From: Clostridium sp. 1001271st1 H5
GTDB taxonomy: Bacteria; Bacillota; Clostridia; Lachnospirales; Lachnospiraceae
DNA length: 64,000 nt
Assembly (NCBI RefSeq): GCF_005845215.1
Contig: NZ_SPHO01000002.1
Span: 124,001-188,000 of the forward strand
Reading direction: 5' to 3'
Below are positions 39,125 through 48,795 of the stretch, piece after piece. Each line of letters opens with the position of its first letter. Position 1 is the first letter of the stretch. The notes beneath the pieces were generated by a model, which saw only the letters and a program-made list of their open reading frames with translations, ran no database searches and was not told the DNA's origin. The position numbers and the translations under genes were made by a program.

Positions 39125-41536
39125 ATGAATACAAGAATAGAAAGATTGAGAAAACGGTTATTTGATGCAGACCCGCGTATTTGTCCGGAGCGGTGTACCT
39201 ATTTTACGGAGTCTATGAAGAAATCAGAGGGAAAACCAATTGCACTGCGGCGTTCCCAGGCATTTTATGATGTACTGGCCCGTATGACGGTTTATGTGAA
39301 TGAAGATGAGCTGATTGTAGGAAATCAGGCGCAGTGGCCAAAGGCATCTCCGATTTATCCGGAGTATTCCACAGACTGGCTGGAAGCAGAATTAAATGGT
39401 TCACCCTTTTTCCCGGATAAAAGACCTGGCGATAAGTTTTACTATACGCAGGAAGATAAAGACAAAATATTAGAATGCGTAAAATATTGGAAAGGTAAAT
39501 CCCTGTATGAAAATCTGAGAAAAACGCTTCCGGATAAAATCAACCAGGCCTGGGATGCCAATGTGATTGATGATACATGGGTTTCAGCAGCCGGCCTGGG
39601 CAATGTTATTGTGGATTATAAAGGCGTGGTGGACAAAGGCTTGTCCGATGTCATGAAACGGATAGAGAATAAGCTTAAGCGTCTGGACCCAAGAGAACCA
39701 GGCAATACAAGAAAAAGATGGTTTCTTGAGGCTGCCCTTCAGGGTAATCAGGCGGTGGTGATGTTTTCCAACCGTATTGCTGATTGCTGCAAAGAACAGG
39801 CAGAACAGGAGACAAACGCAGCACGCAGAGAGGAGCTTCTTAAACTGGAAGATATATGCAGGAATGTTCCACTGAATCCTGCCAGGACCTTCCATGAGGC
39901 AGTCCAGGCCATCTACATGATTCTCCTGGCGGTTCATCTGGAATCCAACGGCCATGCCATATCCCTGGGGCGTTTTGATCAATATGTATATCCCTACTAT
40001 AAAAAGGATTTGGAGGAAGGCAGAATCACAAGGGAAGAGGCCCTGGAGATAGTTGAGTGCTTTTTCATCAAATGCAATGAACTTAACAAGCTCAGAAGCT
40101 GGCCGGATACAGAATTTTTTCTGGGATACCAGATGTTCATCAATCTTGCCATTGCAGGACAGACAGTGGATGGTAAGGACGCTTCCAATGAAGTTTCCCA
40201 CCTGTGTGTGGAAGCATGTGAGAATGTAAGACTGTTTACACCGTCTGTATCCATTAAGTGGTTCGAGGGAACCAGTGATGCGTTCATGATGAAGGCGCTT
40301 AAGGCAGCGGAGCGGCATCAGGGCGGCCAGCCGGCATTTTATAATGACAAGGCATTTATCAGAACCCTTGAGAATATGGGAATCGCCGAGGAAGACAGGG
40401 TGGATTGGGTTCCGGATGGATGTATTGAGGCCTCTATTCCCGGAAAGTGGGATTTTGCGGCCAAAGGTCCATGGCTGAATGTGGAGAAGGTGTTGGAAAT
40501 CACGCTGCATGACGGCACAGACCCCAAGACCGGATACCACTTTGTGGATTTGGAAAAATCTGCAGGGGATTGTGGCAGCGTAAGGGAGCTGATGGAATTA
40601 TATAAGCAGACCCTGGATTATTTTATGGGGCTGCAGGTGGAGACAGAGCATATTAATGATGAAATCCACATACAGCAGGATATCAATGCATTCCGCTCCT
40701 CCCTCGTATATGACTGTATCGAGAGGGCCATGGACCTTGTGGAAGGCGGCTCTGTTTACTCAGCGGACGGAGGGCCTACAGCAGGTACCATCAGCGCAGG
40801 CGACTCTCTGGCGGCATTGGATGAGATTGTATTTAACCAGAAGCTTCTGACCATGGAACAGGTACTTCACGCTATGAACACAAACTATGAGGATATGGAC
40901 ACAGTGCCCTCCGGACCGGAAATCAGAGCCATACTGGTAAATAAGGCACCTAAATTTGGAAATGATGATGAGAGGGCTGACAAGTGGGTGGTGGAGCTGG
41001 AGGATTACATTGGTTCCAGCTACAGGTATAAATATAGAAGCTCAAAGTATGGAAAAGGACCGGTCCCCTGCTGCTATTCCTACAGTCAAAGCCCTGTGAC
41101 CGGTAATATTGCCTTTGGAAAGAGCATTGGGGCCACGCCGGACGGGCGCAAGGACGGACAGCCGGTTAACAACGGCATTTCTCCCGCCAATGGTTCGGAG
41201 AAAAATGGAGCTACGGCAGCCTGCAATTCCGTCATGAAATTGCCCAGCATATGGTTCCAGAAGGGCGCTATATTCAATATGCGTCTGTCCAAGGGAGCTC
41301 TGGATACCGATGAGAATAAAGAAAAGGTAATTGCCATGATTAAGGTTCTGTTTGAAAACTACGGACAGCAGATTCAGTTTAATGTGGTGGATAACAAAGT
41401 GTTTAAGGAAGCAATGGAGCATCCGGATGAATATAAGGATTTGATGGTCAGGGTTTCCGGTTACAGTGCGTTGTTTACATCTCTGTCCCCTGAGTGCCAG
41501 ATGGATGTAATAAGCAGGGCAGAGCTGGAATTATAG
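39125..41536 (+). CDS. Glycyl radical enzyme, dehydratase type, substrate unknown
   Basis: An 803-residue glycyl radical enzyme. The active-site Cys is in VDWVPDGCIEASIPGKW (Cys 433, Glu 435) and the radical loop is VRVSGYSALF (Gly 779). Cys followed by x-Glu is the pattern of C-O or C-N lyases such as glycerol, propanediol and choline enzymes; PFL has Cys-Cys instead. The next residues, ASIPGK, are not ones I can match to a characterised subtype. It is the first gene of a LacI-controlled operon with its activase, a sugar kinase, a ribose-type transporter and an aldolase, so it probably dehydrates an imported polyol, deoxysugar or a product of it. No microcompartment genes are present. Confidence 0.9.
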   Translation: MNTRIERLRKRLFDADPRICPERCTYFTESMKKSEGKPIALRRSQAFYDVLARMTVYVNEDELIVGNQAQWPKASPIYPEYSTDWLEAELNGSPFFPDKRPGDKFYYTQEDKDKILECVKYWKGKSLYENLRKTLPDKINQAWDANVIDDTWVSAAGLGNVIVDYKGVVDKGLSDVMKRIENKLKRLDPREPGNTRKRWFLEAALQGNQAVVMFSNRIADCCKEQAEQETNAARREELLKLEDICRNVPLNPARTFHEAVQAIYMILLAVHLESNGHAISLGRFDQYVYPYYKKDLEEGRITREEALEIVECFFIKCNELNKLRSWPDTEFFLGYQMFINLAIAGQTVDGKDASNEVSHLCVEACENVRLFTPSVSIKWFEGTSDAFMMKALKAAERHQGGQPAFYNDKAFIRTLENMGIAEEDRVDWVPDGCIEASIPGKWDFAAKGPWLNVEKVLEITLHDGTDPKTGYHFVDLEKSAGDCGSVRELMELYKQTLDYFMGLQVETEHINDEIHIQQDINAFRSSLVYDCIERAMDLVEGGSVYSADGGPTAGTISAGDSLAALDEIVFNQKLLTMEQVLHAMNTNYEDMDTVPSGPEIRAILVNKAPKFGNDDERADKWVVELEDYIGSSYRYKYRSSKYGKGPVPCCYSYSQSPVTGNIAFGKSIGATPDGRKDGQPVNNGISPANGSEKNGATAACNSVMKLPSIWFQKGAIFNMRLSKGALDTDENKEKVIAMIKVLFENYGQQIQFNVVDNKVFKEAMEHPDEYKDLMVRVSGYSALFTSLSPECQMDVISRAELEL

Positions 41537-41585
41537 CCGTTAACACGCTCCAGGCAGCAAATAGTAAATAGGGGGAATAAGGAAA

Positions 41586-42494
41586 ATGAGGGTTTGCAAT
41601 GTATTCAACATAGAACGTTTTGCAACAGAGGATGGCCGCGGTATCCGTACCGTAGTATTTTTAAAGGGCTGTTCCCTGCGGTGCAGATGGTGTGCAAACC
41701 CTGAATCCCAGAGAGCGGGGACAGAGGTCCTGGTTAAGGCAAATGCCTGCATAGAGTGCGGAAGATGCAGGGTCCTGTGTCCTGAGAAGGCCATAAGTTA
41801 TATGGAAGGTTACGGATATATTACGGACCAGAGTAAATGCAGGCAATGCGGCGTCTGCGTCAGGGAGTGCTATGCAGACGCCAGGGAGATGATGGGGAGG
41901 AGATACAGCGAGGAGGAGCTTCTTGCGGAAATATTGAAGGACCGCCAATATTATGGAATGTCAGGCGGCGGTGTTACGTTCAGCGGAGGAGAGCCTTTGT
42001 ACTACAGCGAAGTCATAGGGGCCATTGGGGAGCAGATGCATTTGAGGGGTTATAACACCCTGGTTGAAACATGCGGTCATGTCCCTCAGGAGGCGCTTGA
42101 AGACATAAACGGGCGTGTCGATGCGGTTTATTATGATTTTAAACAGATTGATTCTGAAAAACATAAAGAATTGACAGGTGTGGATAATACCTTGATACTC
42201 AGCAACCTGGAGTGGCTGTGCGGGCACTACCATGGGGAATTGTCGGTCAGATATCCCTATATTCCGGGCTGCAATGACGATGAGGCGTCCATCAATGGTT
42301 TTTTCAAGTACATAAAAGGTTTGAAGCATATATCTGAGATTGTATTTCTTCCCTATCACAGGCTGGGTCTTCCGAAATACCAGGGGTTAGGAAGAAAATA
42401 TGAGATGGGCAATATGCCATCCCTTAAGAAAGCAGACTTATCATTCCTGGTACAGTGGGCAGGAGAATATGGTTTGGAGATTAATATCCGATAG
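41586..42494 (+). CDS. Glycyl radical enzyme activase (radical SAM)
   Basis: A 302-residue radical-SAM activase. The SAM cluster motif is GCSLRCRWCANPES (Cx3Cx2C). Between it and the barrel lie two ferredoxin motifs, CIECGRCRVLCP and CRQCGVCVRECY, which mark dehydratase-type activases and are absent from PflA. VTFSGGEPL follows. It generates the glycyl radical on the enzyme encoded just upstream. GGGGGAATAAGGAAA before the ATG is a moderate ribosome site. It is 49 bases after its partner gene. Confidence 0.93.
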   Translation: MRVCNVFNIERFATEDGRGIRTVVFLKGCSLRCRWCANPESQRAGTEVLVKANACIECGRCRVLCPEKAISYMEGYGYITDQSKCRQCGVCVRECYADAREMMGRRYSEEELLAEILKDRQYYGMSGGGVTFSGGEPLYYSEVIGAIGEQMHLRGYNTLVETCGHVPQEALEDINGRVDAVYYDFKQIDSEKHKELTGVDNTLILSNLEWLCGHYHGELSVRYPYIPGCNDDEASINGFFKYIKGLKHISEIVFLPYHRLGLPKYQGLGRKYEMGNMPSLKKADLSFLVQWAGEYGLEINIR

Positions 42495-42509
42495 GAGGCA
42501 GGGGTGTTG

Positions 42510-43976
42510 ATGAAGCGGAATATGGTAGCGTTTGACTGTGGCAATTCGTCATGCAGGGTTATCCTGGGGGTGTATGACGGGGAGCAGATAGCCGCAGAGG
42601 TTATTACCCAGATACCAAATTACATGGTCAGGGTACATCAGTATTTCTATTGGGACATACTGATGATTTACCAGAAACTGTTGGAGGGGCTAAAGGAGGC
42701 GGTAAAACGGGCCGGAACCATCCACTCAATCGGTATCTGTACATGGGGAGTGGATTTCGGACTGTTTGACAGGCAGGGATTTATGATTCAGAATCCGCTG
42801 TCATACAGGAACAGCATAGGGGCCGAGGTTATGGAACAGATGCCTGACGAACAGAGAACATATCTGTTCAGGCAGACTGGTATCCTGTGCGATAAGATTA
42901 ATTCGGTTAATATGATAAAGGGAATGATGGAGAAGATGCCGTCGGTATTTTCCAACGGCCACAAGCTTCTCATGATACCGGATATTTTAAATTATCTCTT
43001 TACTGGCTGCATGGTAAACGAGCCCAGCGAGTTATCCACAACCCAGCTGATGGATGCCAAGAAAAGGCAGCTGAGTGAAGACGTGTTGGGGGAGATGGGA
43101 ATACCTTCCGGCTTATTTGCTCCAATTGGCAAACACGGCACGCCAATTGGCATGCTTCATTCCGGGGTAAAGGAAATACTGGGTATATCCTATGATGTTC
43201 CGGTTATCTGCGTGCCGTCCCATGATACGGCTGCTGCTGTACTGGCAATTCCGGCAGAGGAAGAAGAGTTTTTATTTGTCAGCACAGGAACCTGGGCGCT
43301 TATTGGTATGGAGCTGGAGGAGCCCATTATAAATGATGCGGTGAGAATAAGATGCCTGACCAATGAAATAGGGGCATTTAATAAAATAACCCTGCTGCAG
43401 AACAGCGCCGGAATGTTTATCATCCAGCGCATTAAGGAAGAGTATGAGGAGGAAAACGGGGCTATAGGCTGGGAGGAGCTTAATGGTCTTGGAGACCGGT
43501 ATGGGGGAACGGTTCCTCTGTTTCCGGTCAACGATGCCAGGTTTTTTAATCCGGTACATATGGCGGATGCGATATGGGATTATCTTGTAAAGACCGGTCA
43601 GGTTTCCGGAGAAAAAGACTGGGCGGCAATCATATGCAGTTTCCAGAATTCCATGGCCCTGAGCTTTGCGTCAGTGATACAAGGCCTGGAGGAAATAAGC
43701 GGAAAGAAAAAAGATACTGTTTATATGGTAGGCGGCGGCTCCCGGAATGTCAGGTTATGCCAGATGACGGCAGATGCCACGGGCAAGAAAGTGGTGACAG
43801 GGGGGAAGGAAAGTACTTCCCTGGGAAATCTGGGAGCCCAGATAAAGTACTTTGAGCCTGAGATGACAGTGAGGGAAATCAGGAACCTTATTGGAAGGGG
43901 CATTGAGAAAACAACGTATTGCCGCAGAAAAGATTCCGGTGAGGCATTGAAGCGGTATCAAAAACTAGAAGGATAA
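42510..43976 (+). CDS. FGGY-family kinase (rhamnulokinase-like)
   Basis: A 488-residue carbohydrate kinase closest in motifs to rhamnulokinase: AFDCGNSSCRVILG at the phosphate-1 loop, WGVDFGLFD, VPSHDTAAAVLAIPA, FVSTGTWALIGMELEEP and VGGGSRN. AGGAGG at 42493-42498 could serve GTG 42504, TTG 42507 or ATG 42510; I took the ATG. It would phosphorylate the sugar or the dehydrated ketone made by the glycyl radical enzyme, giving a substrate for the class II aldolase at the operon's end. No isomerase accompanies it, unlike a standard rhamnose or fucose locus. Confidence 0.88.
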   Translation: MKRNMVAFDCGNSSCRVILGVYDGEQIAAEVITQIPNYMVRVHQYFYWDILMIYQKLLEGLKEAVKRAGTIHSIGICTWGVDFGLFDRQGFMIQNPLSYRNSIGAEVMEQMPDEQRTYLFRQTGILCDKINSVNMIKGMMEKMPSVFSNGHKLLMIPDILNYLFTGCMVNEPSELSTTQLMDAKKRQLSEDVLGEMGIPSGLFAPIGKHGTPIGMLHSGVKEILGISYDVPVICVPSHDTAAAVLAIPAEEEEFLFVSTGTWALIGMELEEPIINDAVRIRCLTNEIGAFNKITLLQNSAGMFIIQRIKEEYEEENGAIGWEELNGLGDRYGGTVPLFPVNDARFFNPVHMADAIWDYLVKTGQVSGEKDWAAIICSFQNSMALSFASVIQGLEEISGKKKDTVYMVGGGSRNVRLCQMTADATGKKVVTGGKESTSLGNLGAQIKYFEPEMTVREIRNLIGRGIEKTTYCRRKDSGEALKRYQKLEG

Positions 43977-43988
43977 GGGGGCCTGTCC

Positions 43989-45479
43989 ATGGACGGATGT
44001 ATATTGAGGATGTGCGGGATTAACAAAAGCTTTTTTGGTGTTCCCGTGCTGAAAAATGCGCAGCTGGAGGTACTTCCCGGGGAGGTTCACGTCCTTTTGG
44101 GGGAAAATGGAGCAGGTAAATCCACACTGATTAAAATTCTGTCAGGGGCATACGGACGGGAAGGCGGTGACATCGTGCTGGACGGCAGGGAGCTGGCGCC
44201 CATGACGCCGAAGGAGGCTCTGGATGCCGGTATCAGCGTGATTTACCAGGAGTTCAATCTGGTGCCGGATTTGCCTGTATATGAAAATATATTCATTGGA
44301 AAAGAATATGGCCGGGGGCTTCTTGTGGACCACAAGCGGGCTATAAAAGAGGCAGAGGGATATATGAGGCGGGTCGGCCTGGAGGTCAGCCCTAAGACGC
44401 TGGTCCGTGAACTAAGTGTGGCCCAGAAACAGCTGGTGGAGATAGCCAAAGCCATATCCAATCATGTAAAGGTTCTGGTTCTGGATGAGCCCACAGCGGC
44501 CATCACGGACAAAGAGACAAACATGCTCTTCGGAATCATCCGTGAACTTCAGAAGGAAAAAATCGGAATTATCTATATTTCCCACCGTATGAGCGAGCTG
44601 TTCGAAATCGGGGACAGGTGCACGGTTATGCGTGACGGAGAATATATAGGAACCGTGGAATTGTCTGAAACCACAGAGGACGAGCTGACAAAGATGATGG
44701 TGGGACGCACGGTTAGTTTTGAAAAGATTGCCAATGAAGCGGTTGACATGAACCAGGTGGTGCTGAAGGTTGAAAATCTGGGATATAAGGATTTCCTGAA
44801 GGACATATCATTTGAGCTGCATAAAGGCGAGATACTGGGATTTGCAGGTTTGGTGGGCGCGGGCCGGACAGAAGTGGCAAAGTGTATGATAGGCGCTTAC
44901 AGAAAAAACAGTGGTACGGTTACATATAAGGGTGAAACCTTGTCCAATAGCCTGTCCAAAAATATCGAAAAGGGAATCGTCTATCTGAGCGAGGACAGGA
45001 AGGATGAGGGACTGGTTCTCATGCATTCTGTCATGGATAACATTGCATTACCCAATTTAAAGCAGCTTGCCAAGCCGTTCATCCGGAAAAAGGAGATGGC
45101 GGAACGCGCTAAGTATTACATTAAGAGTCTGCGGATTAAAACCCATACGCATCTGACAGAAGCAAAGAACCTGTCCGGCGGTAACCAGCAAAAGGTGGTT
45201 ATTGCAAAATGGCTGTATTCCAATGCAGATGTATATATATTCGATGAGCCCACAAGGGGAATTGATGTTGGGGCCCGTGATGAAATATATAATATCATGT
45301 ATGACCTGGTCAGCCAGGGGGCCTCTATTATCATGATATCCTCCGACCTTGTGGAGGTGCTTAAAATGTGCGACCGGGTTGCCGTTATGAGGGAGGGTGT
45401 CCTGGAGGCCATATTGGACAATACCCCGGATTTGACGCAGGAAACCATATTAAAATATGCGATGCAGGGAGGAATATAG
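43989..45479 (+). CDS. Ribose-type sugar ABC transporter, dual ATPase (RbsA/MglA family)
   Basis: A 496-residue protein with two fused ATP-binding cassettes, as in RbsA and MglA. First cassette: LGENGAGKST, VAQKQLVEIAKAIS, LVLDEPTAAIT. Second: AGLVGAGRTE (the usual degenerate Walker A), LSGGNQQKVVIAKWL, YIFDEPTRGIDVGA. It powers import through the permease encoded next. GGGGGCC lies upstream of the ATG. CUT2 transporters carry ribose, xylose, galactose, rhamnose, autoinducer-2 and polyols; the sugar here is unknown. Confidence 0.93.
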   Translation: MDGCILRMCGINKSFFGVPVLKNAQLEVLPGEVHVLLGENGAGKSTLIKILSGAYGREGGDIVLDGRELAPMTPKEALDAGISVIYQEFNLVPDLPVYENIFIGKEYGRGLLVDHKRAIKEAEGYMRRVGLEVSPKTLVRELSVAQKQLVEIAKAISNHVKVLVLDEPTAAITDKETNMLFGIIRELQKEKIGIIYISHRMSELFEIGDRCTVMRDGEYIGTVELSETTEDELTKMMVGRTVSFEKIANEAVDMNQVVLKVENLGYKDFLKDISFELHKGEILGFAGLVGAGRTEVAKCMIGAYRKNSGTVTYKGETLSNSLSKNIEKGIVYLSEDRKDEGLVLMHSVMDNIALPNLKQLAKPFIRKKEMAERAKYYIKSLRIKTHTHLTEAKNLSGGNQQKVVIAKWLYSNADVYIFDEPTRGIDVGARDEIYNIMYDLVSQGASIIMISSDLVEVLKMCDRVAVMREGVLEAILDNTPDLTQETILKYAMQGGI

Positions 45480-45481
45480 GT

Positions 45482-46447
45482 ATGGAGAGTTACAAAGAGG
45501 GTGTTAAGGCAAAGCTGCCGGCATTGACTTTATATCTCGGACTGATTGTTATTTTTATTGTATTTGCTGTAATCTGCAGCATGATGGGGAAGAACTTCCT
45601 GACCCTTAATAATATGTTCAATATCATTACGCAGGCCAGCATCATTTCCATAATTGCAATCGGGGCTTCCCTTGTTATTGTCACCGGCGGCATTGATTTG
45701 AGCGTTGGGTCCATTGTGGGGTTTGTGGGTATATTTGGAGGACTGATTCTGAAAGCAGGCATGCCTCTGGTTGCCATGGGGGTTTTGTGTATAGCGGCAG
45801 GTGCTGCCTTTGGTCTGGCCAATGGATGTCTGGTCAGTTACGGAAAGGTGCCGCCGTTTATAGTGACGCTGGGGGCCATGCAGATTGCCAGGGGCCTTGC
45901 GCTTCTGATTAATGGGGGGCAGCCCATATCCAGTTTCCCCAAGGGACTGGGAAGCCTGATGGCCTCCAAGGTGCTGGGTACAGTTCCGGTGTCTGTTATC
46001 TATGTGTTTGTGTTCTACGCAGTCATTATCTTTGTCATGGCATATACAAAGTTTGGAAGACATGTTTATTCCGCAGGAGGCAATATCTGCGCTGCCAGGC
46101 TTTCAGGAATCAATGTAAACAGGACCGTGCTCATGGTGTATGTCTTAAGCGGCGTATTTGCTGCCATTGGAGGCATCATGCTTTTGTCCCGTCTTACATA
46201 TGCAGACCCTAATGCAGGCTCAGGCTATGAAATGAACGCGATTGCTTCCGCTGTTATCGGAGGAATCTCCTTATCAGGCGGGAAAGGAAAGATAGGGAAT
46301 ACCCTGGTGGGAGCCATCATCCTCAGCACCCTGACCTGCGGGCTCCAGATAATGAACGTTGCCACCTATTATCAGACCATTGTCACGGGAATCGTTATCA
46401 TAGCAGCAGTGTTTGCTGATAAAAAGAAAGAGCGCCAGAGCGAATAG
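45482..46447 (+). CDS. Ribose-type sugar ABC transporter permease (RbsC family)
   Basis: A 321-residue membrane protein. The family stretch VIVTGGIDLSVGSIVGF is clear, with multiple helices, FIVTLGAMQIARG and the C-terminal AVIGGISLSGGKGKIGNTLVGA. GGAGG lies just before ATG 45482, 2 bases after the ATPase gene. Two copies would form the channel. Confidence 0.93.
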   Translation: MESYKEGVKAKLPALTLYLGLIVIFIVFAVICSMMGKNFLTLNNMFNIITQASIISIIAIGASLVIVTGGIDLSVGSIVGFVGIFGGLILKAGMPLVAMGVLCIAAGAAFGLANGCLVSYGKVPPFIVTLGAMQIARGLALLINGGQPISSFPKGLGSLMASKVLGTVPVSVIYVFVFYAVIIFVMAYTKFGRHVYSAGGNICAARLSGINVNRTVLMVYVLSGVFAAIGGIMLLSRLTYADPNAGSGYEMNAIASAVIGGISLSGGKGKIGNTLVGAIILSTLTCGLQIMNVATYYQTIVTGIVIIAAVFADKKKERQSE

Positions 46448-46494
46448 AAGAGCAAAATACAAAACGTATTTGCAAATAAAGGAGGAAATTGATT

Positions 46495-47580
46495 ATGAAG
46501 CGAAACATGACGGCAGCAGTGATGGCATTGGCAATGAGTACGGTTATGACGGCAGCGGCGCTAAGCGGCTGCGGCCAAACTCCAAAGGAGACAGTGCCTG
46601 AGACAACCAAAGCGCAGACAGAAGCCCAGACCGCTGAGACAACCGGGGAGAGCGGAAAGGACGGGGAGAGCAGCACTGGGGCTGCATCAGGCAGCTATGA
46701 GGATAAGACCATTGGATTTGTGGGTATGACCTTAAACAACGAATATCATATCACCCTTGCCAACGGCGCCAAAGTGGAGGCAGAGGCAAAGGGTGTGAAG
46801 ATTGAGGTTCAGGCCGGAGACCAGCATGCCAGCGCAGATGCGCAGCTTGGTATTATTGAGAATATGATAGCCAACAAGGTGGACGGAATTCTTCTGGTTC
46901 CCAGTTCTTCAGACGGTCTGGAATCCGCCCTTACAAAATGTAAGGAAGCAAACATTCCTATCATTAATCTGGATACAAAGCTGACGGATGAAAGCCTTGC
47001 CAATGTTGGTCTTGACATTCCGTTTTATGGAACCAACAATTACGAAGGCGCCAAACTGGCGGGAGAATATGTTGCGAAGAACTTTGAGCAGGGTACAAAG
47101 ACAGCCATACTTAAGGGGATTGAGGGACAGACCAATGCAGCGGACCGCTACAATGGATTTTTAGAGGGAGCCGGGGACACGGTGACCATTGTGGCTGAAC
47201 AGACAGCAAACTGGGAAGTGGACCAGGGATACACGGCTGCCCAGAATATCATAAGTGCCAATCCGGATGTGGAACTTTTCTTCTGCTGCAACGATAATAT
47301 GGGGATTGGAGCATTGAGAGCCATTAAGGAAGCCAATATGCAGGAGCAGATTCAAATCATTGGATTCGACGCTGTCAGCGAAGCTCTGAACCTGGTGGAA
47401 AATGGGGAGTTCCTGGCAACCGTGGCACAGTATCCGGCTGAAATGGGAAAACTGGGCGTGGACAACATGTTGAAACTATTTGACGGCGGCGAGGCAGAAT
47501 CCTATATTGACACCGGAACGGAAGTGATTACCAAGGACAATGTAGGCGAGTTTAAGGATTATTTAAAGACGTTTGAGTAG
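46495..47580 (+). CDS. Ribose-type sugar-binding lipoprotein (RbsB family)
   Basis: A 361-residue lipoprotein with lipobox ALSGC, modified Cys 26, a Thr/Glu-rich linker, and the type I periplasmic-binding fold (KTIGFVGMTLNNEYHITLANG, DGILLVPSSSDGL, FFCCNDNMGIGALRAI, IIGFDAVSEAL). AAAGGAGG precedes ATG 46495. It captures the sugar for the adjacent permease and ATPase. The binding-site residues cannot be read with confidence, so the ligand is open. Confidence 0.93.
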   Translation: MKRNMTAAVMALAMSTVMTAAALSGCGQTPKETVPETTKAQTEAQTAETTGESGKDGESSTGAASGSYEDKTIGFVGMTLNNEYHITLANGAKVEAEAKGVKIEVQAGDQHASADAQLGIIENMIANKVDGILLVPSSSDGLESALTKCKEANIPIINLDTKLTDESLANVGLDIPFYGTNNYEGAKLAGEYVAKNFEQGTKTAILKGIEGQTNAADRYNGFLEGAGDTVTIVAEQTANWEVDQGYTAAQNIISANPDVELFFCCNDNMGIGALRAIKEANMQEQIQIIGFDAVSEALNLVENGEFLATVAQYPAEMGKLGVDNMLKLFDGGEAESYIDTGTEVITKDNVGEFKDYLKTFE

Positions 47581-47634
47581 GAATAAGTCGGAATAAATTA
47601 GGGCTGCCTTCCGGCAGCAGAATGAGAGGCGGAA

Positions 47635-48282
47635 ATGGATTTTAAAAAATGTATCGTAGAGAGCGGAAAGAAACTGGAGAATTCAGGACTTACTGTTGAG
47701 ACATGGGGAAACATCAGTATACGCGACCCTGAAACAGGATTGGTGTACCTGACGCCCAGCGCCATGAAGTACAGTACGATTGTGGAAGACGATGTTGTGG
47801 TCTGCAGGCTGGATGGGACAATTGTGGAGGGTCACAGAAAACCAACCATTGAGACAGGGCTTCACCTGGCCATATACAGAAGCAGAGAAGAGGTAAATGC
47901 AGTCATCCATACCCATCCCATGTATTCCATGGTATATGCCACCCAGGGTAAGGATATTCCTCTTATCATAGACGAGGCGGCCCAGGCCATGGGAGACATC
48001 TGTAGATGCACCCAGTATGCATTGCCGGGGTCAGAGGAGCTGGCTTCGGAATGTGAAAAGGCGCTGGGAAAAGAGGCTAACTCTTGTCTTCTGCACTCCC
48101 ATGGAGCTGTCTGCGTAGGCGAGAACATGGACGCGGCATTTAAAGTGGCCGCTGTTCTGGAGGCCACGGCCAGGATTCTGTACATGATTGAAGCTACAGG
48201 AGGAAAGCCTGCAGGTATAACGCCTGAAAATGTAGCAGTAATGAAGGACTTTGCAAAAAATCACTATGGTCAGGGTAAATAA
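47635..48282 (+). CDS. Class II aldolase/adducin family protein (glycyl radical operon)
   Basis: A 215-residue zinc aldolase. WGNISIRDPETG near residue 25, the metal ligands in VIHTHPMYSMVYA, and LLHSHGAVCVG mark the fuculose/rhamnulose-phosphate aldolase family. It would cleave the phosphorylated product of the operon kinase to dihydroxyacetone phosphate and an aldehyde. The protein is similar in size to the aldolase at 6630 but clearly different in sequence. GAGAGGCGG precedes the ATG. A terminator follows, so this gene closes the operon. Confidence 0.9.
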   Translation: MDFKKCIVESGKKLENSGLTVETWGNISIRDPETGLVYLTPSAMKYSTIVEDDVVVCRLDGTIVEGHRKPTIETGLHLAIYRSREEVNAVIHTHPMYSMVYATQGKDIPLIIDEAAQAMGDICRCTQYALPGSEELASECEKALGKEANSCLLHSHGAVCVGENMDAAFKVAAVLEATARILYMIEATGGKPAGITPENVAVMKDFAKNHYGQGK

Positions 48283-48301
48283 AGGTTATAGGAAAAAGAA
48301 C

Positions 48302-48340
48302 GCAAAAGGCAACCGTATATCGCTGTTGCCTTTTGCTGCG
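48302..48340 (+). terminator. Terminator of the glycyl radical operon
   Basis: GCAAAAGGCAAC (48302-48313) pairs with GTTGCCTTTTGC (48325-48336), perfect 12-base arms whose right arm contains CCTTTTGC. It lies 19 bases after the aldolase stop. Confidence 0.9.
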
Positions 48341-48392
48341 CTATGAATATCGAATAAACAAAAAAAGCCCGTACAAGGCTTTTACATAAAAA

Positions 48393-48462
48393 GCAGGTGA
48401 TGGGAATCGAACCCACGTATCTAGCTTGGAAGGCTAGTGTTCTACCATTGAACTACACCTGC
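48393..48462 (-). tRNA. tRNA-Gly (anticodon TCC)
   Basis: The minus strand folds as a 70-base tRNA: acceptor GCAGGTG/CACCTGC, D arm GTTCAATGGTAGAAC, anticodon stem CTAGC/GCTAG with loop CTTCCAA (anticodon at 48428-48430) and T arm CGTGGGTTCGATTCCCA. CCA is not encoded. Confidence 0.96.
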
Positions 48463-48490
48463 ATAATGACCATGACACCACATGGTCAAT

Positions 48491-48562
<72 letters not shown>

Positions 48563-48795
48563 ATTTGCCTGTCCGGAACAAACAGGAGGTTTCCTGTTAT
48601 ACAAGGTTCCTTCAGCGACATCAACAATTTTACAGGATTTCTCTGATATTGTCAAGATGAAATTTGAGTAAAATTATGTTTTCTCATTCCTTTCTCATCC
48701 CTTTCTTATCCGCTATGGTGCGCTAATGCAGATTGCCAAAGTATTTTGAGTAATATATACTTATTTAGAAAGAAAAGGAATAATGAGGTTACTAT

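Noticed and set aside
39125-48282. Bacterial microcompartment locus around the glycyl radical enzyme
   Set aside because: No shell protein genes, no aldehyde dehydrogenase and no encapsulation-peptide extension were seen in the operon.
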